From NCBI GenBank assembly GCA_030411725.1, contig MU839829.1:2356001-2420000 (forward strand): a stretch of 64,000 nt of DNA. The letters run 5' to 3'. The DNA comes from Echria macrotheca. Taxonomy: Eukaryota; Ascomycota; Sordariomycetes; Sordariales; Schizotheciaceae. This document shows, piece by piece, positions 34,522 through 45,278 of this stretch. Within the stretch, counting starts at the first letter, position 1. Each line of letters opens with the position of its first letter. Under the pieces are notes generated by a model that saw nothing but the letters and a program-made list of their open reading frames with translations, was not told the DNA's origin and did no database searches. Position numbers and translations under genes: made by a program.

Positions 34522-36123
34522 ATGAAGGCGCCGGCGCGAATAGCCTCGAGCCTGCAACAGGCCTCGAGATCCGTCTCCAACCCGTCGCGACTTATTCGCA
34601 GTCATGTTGCGGCCCGGACCCCGGCGATGCCGGTCCTTACACAATCGCCGTCGGTTCAGTTGGCATTTGGAGAGAGGCAGTTACATTCTCAACCCCCAAA
34701 ACGGAGCGGCGCATCTTCAAATCCCGCCATGGCCTTCCCCTGTCTGGACGCCCTCGAGACCAGGTCAGCAACACTAGAGAGCCAAGTCCGCTCGCGGTCT
34801 GAGAGCGGTCCAGAACCCTCATACACGGCCGGAGCAACACAGATCTACCACTGTGACGAGCCCCTCCTTCTCGACTGGGGCGGCGTGCTCCCCGAATTCG
34901 ACATCGCCTACGAATCCTGGGGCCGTATGAACGCGGACCGCTCCAATGTCATCCTCCTACACACCGGTCTATCGGCTTCGTCCCACGCCCACTCGACAGC
35001 CGAAAACACGCAGCCAGGGTGGTGGGAGAGGTTCATCGGCCCCGGCCTCGCCCTCGACACGGACAAATACCACATCATCTGCACCAACGTGCTGGGCGGG
35101 TGCTACGGCTCAACCGGCCCCAGCAGCATCGACCCGGCCGACGGCCAGCGATACGCCACGCGCTTCCCCATCCTCACCATGGAGGACATGGTCCGCGCCC
35201 AGTTCCGCCTCCTCGACAGCCTCGGCGTCAACAAGCTCTACGCCAGCGTCGGCTCCAGCATGGGCGGCATGCAATCCCTCGCCGCCGGCGTGCTGTTCCC
35301 CGACCGCGTCGGCCGCATCGTCTCCATCAGCGGCTGCGCCCGCAGCCACCCCTACAGCATCGCCATGCGCCACACGCAGCGCCAGGTGCTCATGATGGAC
35401 CCGAACTGGAACCGCGGCTTCTACTATGGCCAGGTCCCGCCGCACGCCGGCATGAAGCTCGCGCGCGAGATCGCCACGGTGACGTACCGCTCCGGCCCCG
35501 AGTGGGAGCAGCGCTTCGCCCGCCGTCGCGCGGATCCCAGCAAGCCGCCGGCGCTGTGTCCCGATTTTCTGATCGAGACGTATCTCGACCACGCCGGCGA
35601 GAAGTTCTGCCTGACATATGACCCAAACAGTTTGTTATACGTCAGCAAGGCCATGGATTTGTTCGATCTCGGCCGCGACGCCCAGCGTGCCGCCGAAGCT
35701 CGTCGCGAGCGGTTTTCCCGGGAATGGGGCGTGGACGGAGCGGCGGCTGATGGTTCGTCGTCGTCGGCGGCGGCGGCGTGTAGTCTCACGCTGCCGGATA
35801 AGCCGTACGAGGAGCAGCCGGACTCGTTGGAATCTAGCTCTGCGGCCGAAGAGAAAGATGTGAGTCCCAGTGGGGGGCCGCCGGCGGATCTGGTCGAGGG
35901 CCTCGCGGCGCTGTGGAATCACCCCGTCCTTGTCATGGGCGTCGCGAGCGACATCCTGTTCCCGGCCTGGCAGCAGCGCGAGATCGCCGAGGCGCTGCGG
36001 CATGGCGGGAACAGAAATGTGGCGCACTATGAGCTGAGCGAGGAGCAGAGTTTGTTTGGGCATGATACCTTTTTGTTGGATGTTAAGAATGTCGGGGGGG
36101 CTATTCAGAACTTTTTGCGATGA
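34522..36123 (+). CDS. MET2: homoserine O-acetyltransferase
   Basis: Transfers acetyl from acetyl-CoA to L-homoserine, the committed step to methionine through O-acetylhomoserine. Intronless, 533 residues. Alpha/beta-hydrolase fold of the MetX/Met2 family: LGGCYGSTGPSS at about 191-202, the nucleophile elbow GSSMGG with S246, a catalytic Asp in VASDILFP (D477) and the catalytic His in GHDTFLLD (H514). About 65 residues of Ser/Ala/Glu-rich sequence (near 385-455) are inserted between the core and the last segment, as in other fungal Met2 proteins. The first ~70 residues are basic and Ser-rich and may be a mitochondrial presequence; the later ATG at residue 70 could give a cytosolic form. The start at 34522 is the first ATG in frame. 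Confidence 0.95.
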   Translation: MKAPARIASSLQQASRSVSNPSRLIRSHVAARTPAMPVLTQSPSVQLAFGERQLHSQPPKRSGASSNPAMAFPCLDALETRSATLESQVRSRSESGPEPSYTAGATQIYHCDEPLLLDWGGVLPEFDIAYESWGRMNADRSNVILLHTGLSASSHAHSTAENTQPGWWERFIGPGLALDTDKYHIICTNVLGGCYGSTGPSSIDPADGQRYATRFPILTMEDMVRAQFRLLDSLGVNKLYASVGSSMGGMQSLAAGVLFPDRVGRIVSISGCARSHPYSIAMRHTQRQVLMMDPNWNRGFYYGQVPPHAGMKLAREIATVTYRSGPEWEQRFARRRADPSKPPALCPDFLIETYLDHAGEKFCLTYDPNSLLYVSKAMDLFDLGRDAQRAAEARRERFSREWGVDGAAADGSSSSAAAACSLTLPDKPYEEQPDSLESSSAAEEKDVSPSGGPPADLVEGLAALWNHPVLVMGVASDILFPAWQQREIAEALRHGGNRNVAHYELSEEQSLFGHDTFLLDVKNVGGAIQNFLR

Positions 36124-36902
36124 TCGGTCTTGTGTGTTCTCTTGTGTATAAAAGGGGGATGGTGGTAGCGTGGGAGGAGATTTGCGCGGGTGGACTGGAC
36201 TCGTTGTGGATGTATTCTGTATTCGAGCATAGCGATGGGTATTCGGGCGTTTAGGTTGAGCAGCCATGGAAGTACTTGGGTTTATTATTATTTGTCTTAA
36301 GCCGTAAGAAGCCGAAGGCTTTCGCCCCTTCAGGGGGTAAGCGGTCCCTCTACCACTTGGGTTCATTATTCTGGTTGGCCGACAGTACTAGAACTTGACA
36401 TATCTGATGAGTGTTTATAAACGGTATGGCGCAAGAAAATTGTTTGGTGTGGTGAATTCTTGGCTTGGTCAGGCGTGTAAACCACGATATATGTGAGAGA
36501 GTATAAAAGACTTACATCAGCATGAGACATGAACACACCGTCACGGAAAGAGAAAATGAATCGTCAAGGTGTGTGTGTGCAAACTGAGGACGGTAAACCA
36601 GCTACCTAGCTGGATTGACCCGAGGTATTGTTATCCGAGCCATCGTTACTTCTCTATAGGTTCTCCCATCCTACTCATACCTCTCCTCTCTCTCGTCATC
36701 ACCATCAAGACACTATAACCACCTAGAATGTAAAAAAGTCATCATATGCAAAAAACTTTCTCTACCCTGCCCCCATCCCCATCCCCACTCTAGTCTAACA
36801 ACCAGCTATGTAGGTATCAGGTATCAGACATATATAATAAAATATAAACATCACCGAATGGATTTCATTATACATTATCCCCTTCCCCCCAAAAAGGAAT
36901 AT
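36124..36902. other. intergenic between convergent genes
   Basis: 3' flanks of MET2 and of the disordered protein gene. AT-rich with several possible poly(A) signals. No gene recognised. Confidence 0.65.
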
Positions 36903-39900
36903 CTAGATAAACCCCGTCCCAAACTCATCCACCATCCCGCCGCCGCCTCCAGTTCGACCCGTTTGTCGCGACGTAGTCCTAGAACCAGAACCAGCAGGCG
37001 CCATCGGCATCGGCATCGGCGGCGCCGGTCCGGCGCGCCGCTTGGGATCCCGCACGCTCAGACCCCTCGCGACGCCGATGCCCAGCGCGGCGGCGACCTC
37101 CTCCTCCTCCCTGCTCGACTGGGTATCGTTCGATATAGATGGGTGGAGATCGAGCACCGCCTCGTCCTTACTCCTCGACCGGAGAGGCGGGGTCCACAGG
37201 CCCGGGTCGCGCGAGTAGGCGTCGGGAGAGAAGTTGAAGGACAGAGGCGGGGGGATGTTGGCGCGGTTCAGGGCGGCGGCGGCGGACTCGGCTTCTTTGT
37301 TCTCTGGCTGAGACGACGAAGACGCGTCGTCTGAGTCGCCGTCGGAGTCTGGGTGGTGGTCCTCCTGCTCGGCTGGTTCCTGGGTGTACCGGTCGGAATC
37401 CAGCACGGGCGAGATGGGCGACTGCGCCAGCGGCCAGGTCGTGGAATCTGGCGTCGGCGGCGCGGCAGTCGTCGGCCCGAAATCGAATTTGAAGCCTGGT
37501 TCGATCACCGTGCTTGGCGTCTGGCGCTGTCGACGGAACGGGGGAGACGGGAGGTCAAAAGGCTGGACCGAGGCCGGGGCGGTGTCGATCGGCTGCGGCT
37601 GTTGGAACTGTGGTGTTGTGGATCGAGATAGCGGGGAGATGCTCCCGTTTCGTAGCTCGCTACGGTACGCACTGTTGGAAAGCTGGCTCGTCGGAACACC
37701 GTACTCGTCAAGTGTCGGGCGGCGCGGACCACGCCGGAGGGTTGGTGGGACGCTCCGCATCGGGCTCTGTTCCCGTCGGGCGGCGAGCGACGGGTTTGGA
37801 CGTGGCATGAGCGGCGGCGAGGCCCGGAGTGGTGCTGGTTGAAGAGTCATAGTAGGGCTTACCGCATCGCTCTCATCACTGTAGTGGCTGCTGCTCATGC
37901 TGGTTCTCGGAACCTCCTCGGCCTGCATCTGTGCTTGTTGGGCTTGGGCTCTGACGAGAGATTTCTCCAGCTCCTCGATCTCCATCGACAAGCTGTGGCG
38001 TCGGGGCGAGTTCAATGTCAGTGTATCTCGCCTCGCCTGGACGCTCTGGATTATGGGCCGTGCAAATTGCTCTACAACTCCGCCGTCGTCTGATGTCGGA
38101 GATCCAGGAGATGCAAGTGGTTCCGGGCTCTGCGCCATCAGCTCACGCAATGTTGGCTCCTCAGCCGACGGGGACTTTACAGATACCGTCGAGCCGGACT
38201 CCTGACGCCGCGGCGCGTTCGGCCCTAGACTACTCGGAATCGGACTTTGCGACCGACTTTCGCTTCCACCAAGACTGCTGGGACCAGGCCCGAAGGCAGG
38301 ACTGTATGGTCTGGGCTTGATTTGACCCGGTTCCAGAGAGCTAGGGCTGATCGGTGCGGGACTCTCGGAACGGCAACCGGTGAGCTGCTCGTGACCACGT
38401 CGGTGGCGGGCCGGACTTTGCGACCGGAGCCCGACATGTGGGTTGATTCGGAGGCCAGGAGCAGGGCTCTGTGATCTCTGCCCTCCTGGCCCCGGAGGAG
38501 GGCCGCGGAAAACAGGGCCCGGACCTCCTGGTCGGGGACCGTTATTCGGACCATTTCTGGGACCGTTGTTCGAGCCATTCCTGGGACCATTGTTAGGGCC
38601 GTTAGCAGGACCACTGCTTGGACCATTGTTGGGACCCATCGGACGGCCGCTGCCACTGGGTTCCACCCCAGCCGGACGGGGCCCACGGCCGCCAGACTCT
38701 TCCCCAGGCCCACCCGGAGGCCGGCGGCCGTCGGGAATTCGGGGAAGGCCATGAGTAGGAGGACCATGCCGAGGAGGCCCTTGATGAATGGCAGGACCCC
38801 TATGCTGGTTCCCGACGCTATCACCGGAGCCCTTGCCTCGGGCTCCATTACGACTATCTGGCCGTTGGTCAGGCCCACGAGACATGGCCGGGGGCCTCGG
38901 AGCTGTCAACCCATTATTCCCTTGGATCCCGCCTCGAGCTTCTGGGCCGTCTTCGGCAGTTTCCTGGAAAACCGTACCCCCTCGGCTCCCAGGCCTGTCC
39001 TCAAAGGTTCCTCTGAAAATGGGGCTCTCGACCACCGGGCTGCTCGGGGACGGCTGCAGCTGTGGTGGTGCCAGTGGTCGTGGCTGCGGTCGGGGATTCA
39101 GTTGTGATGGCGGCGCTGGGTTTGCCGCAAGTTTCGCTTCGGCTGCCCGCTGTCTCTCGAGCCGCTCCTTCTCCAGCCTGGCCGTCTCCCTTTGCCTCCG
39201 CGCCTCCCTCTCTTTCTCATCCGCCAACTTCTCGTTTATCTTTACCGCCTCGATGATGGAGTCGACCACATCATCCGCCTCGGCGCCAAAAATTGAACCA
39301 CTGTCGGATTCCTCCTTGGGAGTCGGGGGCAGTCGGAGATCGCTCTGGCTGAGTGGCGATCGGGGAGTCGTTGGCCCGGATGGTACAGGCCGCGCAAAGT
39401 GAACGTCCAGAGGGTTCACCCATTCCTTGGTTCGGCCGTTCGAGGTCGAAGGACGAACTGTCACGCTCGGGAGCGCAAGACTGACCGAGGAACCGTTCTT
39501 AGCGGCGAGCCTCGAGCTAAAGCCCGGGCCGGGTGCCGCCAAGCTACTCGAGGATCCATTATTGCCCCGGTATTTCGAACCAAAAGCCGGCGCAGGGACG
39601 GCCAGACTGACAGAAGATCCATTGTTCGCTCCAAATCGCCCTCGCATATTCGCCTCGGATGCGTATGGCTTCAGGCTCGAGTAACTACCTTCGCGACCGT
39701 GGGAAGCACTCGCCAAGTTGTACATGCTCGAGGCAGCGAGGTTGTGTGTGTCTTTCGCATAGGGGGACCTGCCTCGGTTCATCTGGGCCGTTTCAGGCCG
39801 CTGGACGGATCGAACACTGGCTCCATCGTTCGACTTGGGGTGCTGGCCAAAATACTGGCCCTCGCCCAGCATGTTTTGGTCAACTCTTTTCCATTGCTGC

Positions 39901-40028
39901 GTCTGGGAGCCGGGGCTCTTGGGATCGGGTTTTCTGCGCGCATCAGCGGTTCGTGGTTGCTCCCGTCAGCAGATCGAGGCAGCTCACTTCTTCTTGTCCC
40001 CAAATTTAAGCCCGAAGAATGACACCAT
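36903..40028 (-). CDS. large disordered Pro/Ser/Arg-rich fungal protein, function unknown
   Basis: Exons 40028-39988 (41 nt) and 39933-36903 give 1023 residues. The splice is fixed by phase: GTGAGC donor, GCGCAG acceptor, joining FGDKKK to KPDPKSPGS. The start MVSFFGLKFGDKKK followed by QQWKRVDQN and LGEGQYFG looks like a short conserved N-terminal block. Most of the chain is low complexity. A charged helical stretch near residues 225-285 (EAVKINEKLADEKE, RQRETARLEKERLE) should form a coiled coil. A tandem NGP-type repeat lies in the middle and SRSQSP-like motifs recur. Near the C-terminus is a short block with VLDLHPSIS and VAAALGIGVARGLSV. No enzymatic domain or membrane segment. A cortical, septal or scaffold role is only a guess. 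Confidence 0.8.
38530..38640 (-). repeat. NGP-type codon repeat
   Basis: About ten imperfect copies of a 12-bp unit coding NNGP, RNGP, SNGP or ANGP in tandem inside the disordered protein gene. Copy number probably varies between strains. Confidence 0.8.
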
Positions 40029-41216
40029 TGTGGCACACGCTCGAAACGCCTATATACAGACTGTCATAGGAGCCCATTAGTGTTGTTTAACGTCTTTGGA
40101 CGCGAGATGCTCACACAAAAACAAGGCGAGATCTCAAGCAGAAATTGACACCCCGACTACCCCGTCGAACCTAGCACTTCATGTCGTCTATCAGGCGATT
40201 CGAGATGGAGACCAGAATTTCAACATGGGCTATCGAAATCGGCGAGATGCGATCCAGGCTTAAGCGAGGAAAAGGGGTCCCTAGTGGGGTGCGATAATAT
40301 TGCGCGATGCAAAAAAACACAGAAGAGAGCTGCTTCCAGAGAGTGTAAGGTAATGAACGACAAGGGACGACAAGGAACGACCAAGAAACGAAGCGATTGC
40401 GACCGCGAGAGCGACAGACAGACAGAGAGGACAAACAGCGAAAGAGGAGAGCGAGATTTTGGGAGCCAACTTGGCTGTGGAGAAATCCCAAGAAGAGACC
40501 CTAGCTAGCGGGGCCGACAAGGGTCGAGATGCAGCCCGAAGAACTCTCAAGGCTCCACGAGAATACTTAATTCATAAAGCAGCGATATTCGCAGTTCCGC
40601 CCACGTCTTGTGCAGTCATGCCGGAAATGAGCGTCTTCGTCCGCTGTGAAAATTGACGAGGCTTGCATAACGCAACTGGTGAGAGGTCGTCCTGAGCAAC
40701 CCCTGGAGTGTGAACAGGCGCCAAGCGGCCCCAGCGCGGGATGGCTCAGGGGCAGCTTGGGGCTGAAAATCCGAATCGGGGACAGCAGCAGGAGACGCGC
40801 CGACGTCCAGCTGAGTGGTGGGATCTGCTCTGTGCGTCCGCGGGGAGGCTGCACGGGTCGCAACACGACGCTGAAACCTCAGGTTGCAGCCTCGCTATTG
40901 CGATCGGACGAACAATGATGTCAGTCGCACCGATCATCTCTTCAGAGATGGATTTCACTAAAAGCGGGGGACTTCATGGCGACGGAGATAAGAAGGATGT
41001 GATGGGTGTTTCGAAACGATCTTGGACGGCCGATACAGGGAGGGATTTGCAGGCGCGTCAGGCACGAGCCGGGGATCGCGTTGCATGACGCGCCTGCCAC
41101 GCTCGAGGATATCTATTATTGTACATTCCTTCAAATCCTCTCACGCTAACCGAAACAAACCTTCAGCTGTACAACCGTCAACGCCAATCGATAGATACAT
41201 GCAAGTTCCAATGATG
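40029..41216. other. intergenic, about 1.2 kb
   Basis: Promoter of the disordered protein gene (left) and 3' flank of the MFS transporter (right). Open frames of about 100 codons with no domain. No RNA gene recognised. Confidence 0.6.
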
Positions 41217-42907
41217 CTAGACACGTGCTCCCCCCCGGGATCCCGTGCTGGCCGGCGGTCTGAACACACAGAGAATGACGGTTGCGACGATGAAAAACGT
41301 GCCCGACACCATGAAGGGTAGACCAATCCAAGGACCGCCCCATCGCATGCCAATGGTCAAGCTCTCTGCCAGCAGCGGACCGCCCAACATCAGCCCCGTC
41401 ATCTCCATCCAGCCGATCAGCGAGTTGACGATGCCCACGTGATGCTCCTCGACCAGCGAGTTCAGCAGCGATCGTGTTAGGGAGCTAATACCAGCGCCCA
41501 TGGAAAACACAACGATGCCGCTCGCCAGCAGATATCCATTCGCCGCCAGCGCCATGATGAAATAGCCGAGCGCCGAGACGGCTCCCGAGAGCCTCGCCAG
41601 CTGGATATCCTTGGACACGGAGGACATGCCGAGTCGAGACCGGCAGAACCAGGTCGCGAACGGAAGCACGGCGAGGAGGGCCATCAGGCTCGCCACGCCC
41701 CGGATGGCTAGCAATATCGTCGCCTGGGACCACGTCCAGCCGTAGCGTTTGGTCGCGTACTGCAGCAGCATCTCCTGCACCGACTTGGCAAACACCACAA
41801 AGATGGACGACGCCATGAGGAACGCGAGACTCTTGTTGCCGAGCACGAAATCCCTGACATCGCTAAAGCCCTCTCTGGCTTTCGCCACGATATTTTGGAG
41901 AGGCGAGAGCTTGCTTGCTGGTTCGTTGTCTTCGTCTTCGTCGTCTCCATCGTTACCGTCGTCTGCTGCTGCTGATGGTCTTGCTTGGTTTCCGGCGTCT
42001 TTCCTCGGGCCGTGAAGCGACACGGTCTCCGGAAAGGCGAGTGCAAGGGGGATCCCGAGGGCCAGGATGAGGAGGCAAACCACAAGAGTCAGCCAGTCAC
42101 TTATGGTCATGAGTGCGCCGGCTAATGGCCCTGCGACGGTTGCCGAGACGAGGTAGGCCGCTCCGATCTGGAAAAAGACAGTTGCTCGTTCCGTCGCCGG
42201 GACGACGTCTGCCAGCAACGTGTAAAGCATGGCCATGACCATCTGCCCTCCGCCGCCCAAACTGAGAATGTCAGTGGTAGCCTATAAAACAAGGGAAGAC
42301 CACTTACAACATGCAGAGCGCGCTGAACAGCGTCACCCAGATAGGGAGAATGTCGGACAGCACAACTGCCGGGACATTAGTGAGATGATGGTGGTGGTAA
42401 CGATTCTTTACACATACACACAGCCATGACAAAGGCCACACTTAGAGCAAGCCCAAGAATACCGAGCACAAGCACGGGCTTCCGTCCCCATCTGTCGGAT
42501 AAGATGCCGTACGGGACGGCGCAGAGGATGCCCGGGATGGCCTCAAACGTGCTCGTCCACCCTCGCAGCATGGCGAGGTAACTCTGGACGTCCTGGTTCT
42601 TGCACGGATCGTCCGGACCGCCCTGGCCCCAGGCGGGGTTAGTGTCGAGCTTGGGATGCATCTGTCGGCAGATGATGCCCTCCATGATCTCGTTGACGGG
42701 CGGCCCGCTCATGCCGACGCCGAGCTCCAGGACGAAAATAACGAGGAATGCGAGCACCGTGACCCGGAGCCGGAGCTGTTCGCGCCGGATGCGGAGGTGG
42801 ACTTCGAGCCGGGATCTGTCGTCGTTGAGCAGGGGGGTTTGTTCCTCGGTTCCGATGTCCGCCGGAGTCGCCTCGTCGGCACCGGGCCGGTCGCGGGGTC
42901 GCACCAT
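41217..42907 (-). CDS. major facilitator superfamily transporter
   Basis: Exons 42907-42418, 42365-42308 and 42261-41217 (middle exon only 58 nt) give 530 residues. The first intron uses GTATGT and the second GTAAGT. About twelve membrane segments are visible, the first being VTVLAFLVIFVLELGVG after a ~48-residue polar N-terminus. The MFS motif A appears as GILSDRWGRKP in the loop after TM2. A highly acidic cytosolic loop (DDGNDGDDEDEDNE) separates the two six-helix halves. An extra-cytoplasmic loop between TM1 and TM2 holds three Cys. It most resembles the fungal DHA1/efflux-type MFS group; the substrate cannot be inferred and no cluster surrounds it. The ATG at 42907 is the first true ATG in the frame. 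Confidence 0.9.
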
Positions 42908-44296
42908 TTTGGTTGTGGACGTGGAGCGGTCGGTGGTCGGTGCAAACGGTCGACTACCGGCTGGGCACGGCGGACTTCGTGAGAAGAAAAGAAACAAGCA
43001 TTATCGCGAGTGAAATGGACGAGGCAGTGTTGTATTATTAACCGAAAAATAGGCTCGCAGGATCGTGCCGTCCCAACCCCGTTTCAGGTTCCATTTCCTT
43101 CCTTCCAGGTTATAAGAGTCACAACCACTCGCGCGGCCTACAAACTCAGAATGCCCAATTGGGCATTACGACTCCCGTCGACGCTGACGACGTGCTATCG
43201 TTTAACTACGAATACAACGCGTACTCTGAGCCCTAGGATTCGCAATCATAAAGGGCATTACGACCAGAATACGCCCTTTGCTTCGCACTGCATTTCCTCT
43301 AGCGCCGGGGATCTACTGGGACAACAACGACCTTCCTATTTGGTGAGTTCGGATCCCAAGGCAGACATGGCGTCTTGATCCGCCCAAGGCACATGACCGC
43401 GCTGCGCGAACGCGGCACGGTCACCGGAACGGGATGGCACGGGTTTCTTTCCCGGCCGAAAACCGATGCCGAAGCGGATGCCGTGTCCGTGTTTGTATCA
43501 CCGCACGCCGTGATCCGTAAATCCCGGGTCGGGGATAAGCAGACGGAACGGGGCGGATCTCGGGAAATAACCCCCACTCTATCCGTACTGGACCCAGCCC
43601 GCTCCGAAGTACACATTCCAATCCCCGAATGTACGGTCCGTAGAATGATTATTTCCAGGTTGCTTCAGGCAAGTTTGGAAACAGCAAGGGATAAATCCCA
43701 ACGATAAGCCTTCAGATGTTGAAAACCATCATCCACCACCACTACCCCTTATCTATCTGCAAGGTCCCAAGTCCCACAGGCCAGCACATCGCACAGAAGT
43801 AAAATCTGCCGGCCGGAACAAGCCGGGACGGCGGGACCAGAGACAGCCAGAGAGACAGAGGGAGTCCAACAACAACACACACTGTGGCGTCCTTTTGACA
43901 TGTCTGTCGCACCCGTTCGAACCAACAGGAACACCAGGAAACCGATTGGCTGCACACACCGCTGTTTGGTGGCTCGGGTGGATTCAAGCAATGCAAGGAC
44001 GACAGCTGCAGTTATCCGATTGCCAGCATTGCTGTGCATCATGAGGGCGGTGTCTAATGCTTGCTGCTGCTGCATTGTTGTCATTTGTTGGGGAAGGAAG
44101 AAGGAAGGGAACACGAAGAAGGGGAAAGGTCGCCCTCCCCAGCAAAACTCCATAGATTTTGAAACTCCTCCGGTGTCGTCTTTTTTTTTTCTTTCCCACC
44201 GGTTAATTTTTTTCCCCCTTAGATTTTGTGTCATGTGTAGACTTTCGTTTTAGAGGTCCTGTTTCCTTGAGAGAGAAGAACAAAAAAAGAATAAAA
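42908..44296. other. intergenic, about 1.4 kb
   Basis: Divergent promoters of the MFS gene and the first Nudix gene. No gene recognised. The last 100 bases before the Nudix ATG are T- then A-rich. Confidence 0.6.
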
Positions 44297-45268
44297 ATGA
44301 CAGTAACCATGACCACCACCACCACCGCCGCCACCGAGGCAAAAGTCTTGTCTACGAAACCACTTGTAAGTAATATACCTCTCTACACCTCTCTCTTCCC
44401 TCTCTTATACCCCATACACATACACAACCTCTCCGATCCACCCATCCATACCCCCATGAGATCAGAATAGGGAAGAAGAAAAAAAAAAAACACACAAAAA
44501 CACATATCCATATATACCCCCATACTCCCCCATGACTTCCCCGAAAAGATAAAAGCAAAATACACACACACACACACACACAAGATAAAAAATCAAATAA
44601 CACAAAAAAGCTCACACAAGAATCCAAAATCCAGGAAAACAAAGAAGCAGTCTGGACCAAACTAGTCCTAAAAACCTACCTCGACCCAAACGGCACAACC
44701 CGCACCTGGGAATCCGCCGAGCGCCGCACGCGCCCCTCGCTCTCCAACATCGACGGCGTCGGCATAGTCGCCATCCTCGAGCACCGCCCGACCGGACCCG
44801 AAATCGTGCTGCAGAAGCAGTACCGCCCCCCTATAGACAAAATCGTCATCGAGCTGCCCGCCGGATTAGTAGACGAGGGCGAGACGGCCGAGCAGGCTGC
44901 CGTGAGGGAACTCAAGGAGGAGACGGGGTATGTGGGGCAGGTGGTTGAGACTACGCCTGTGATGTGGAATGGTATTTCTCTCTTTCCCCCTCATCAGGTT
45001 GTGTTTTCTAACAAGAGGACAAAAAAAAGACCCAGGCTTCTGCAACACAAACCTCAGAATGGTCCACGTATCAGTCGACATGTCCCTACCCGCGAACCAG
45101 AACCTGCAGCCGGAGCTCGAAGAGAACGAATTCATCGAGGTGTTCCACGTCCGTCTGGCCGACCTGTGGGACGAGTGCGTCCGGCTGGAGCGGGAAGGCT
45201 ACGCCATCGACGCGCGCATCGCGAACCTGGCCGAGGGTATTGAGATTGCCAAAAAGTTTAGACTCTAA
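44297..45268 (+). CDS. Nudix hydrolase, ADP-ribose diphosphatase type (Ysa1-like)
   Basis: Hydrolyses ADP-ribose and related nucleoside diphosphate sugars to AMP and sugar phosphate. Exons 44297-44365, 44635-44971 and 45030-45268 give 214 residues, near Ysa1/NUDT5 length. The Nudix box is exact: G100, E106, R114-E115-L116, E118-E119 and G121 (GLVDEGETAEQ then AAVRELKEETGY), preceded by VIELPAG. The ADPRase-type strand QKQYRPP and the C-terminal ENEFIEVFHV support the ADP-sugar group. Intron 1 (269 nt) is unusually long here and holds an (AC)n microsatellite. Its acceptor (ATCCAG at 44634) was chosen because it restores EAVWTKL in phase. The gene faces a second Nudix gene, with 10 bp between stop codons. 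Confidence 0.9.
44562..44582. repeat. (AC)n microsatellite in Nudix intron 1
   Basis: About ten uninterrupted AC units inside the first intron of the plus-strand Nudix gene, upstream of its acceptor. Confidence 0.95.
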
Positions 45269-45278
45269 TAAACAAAAT

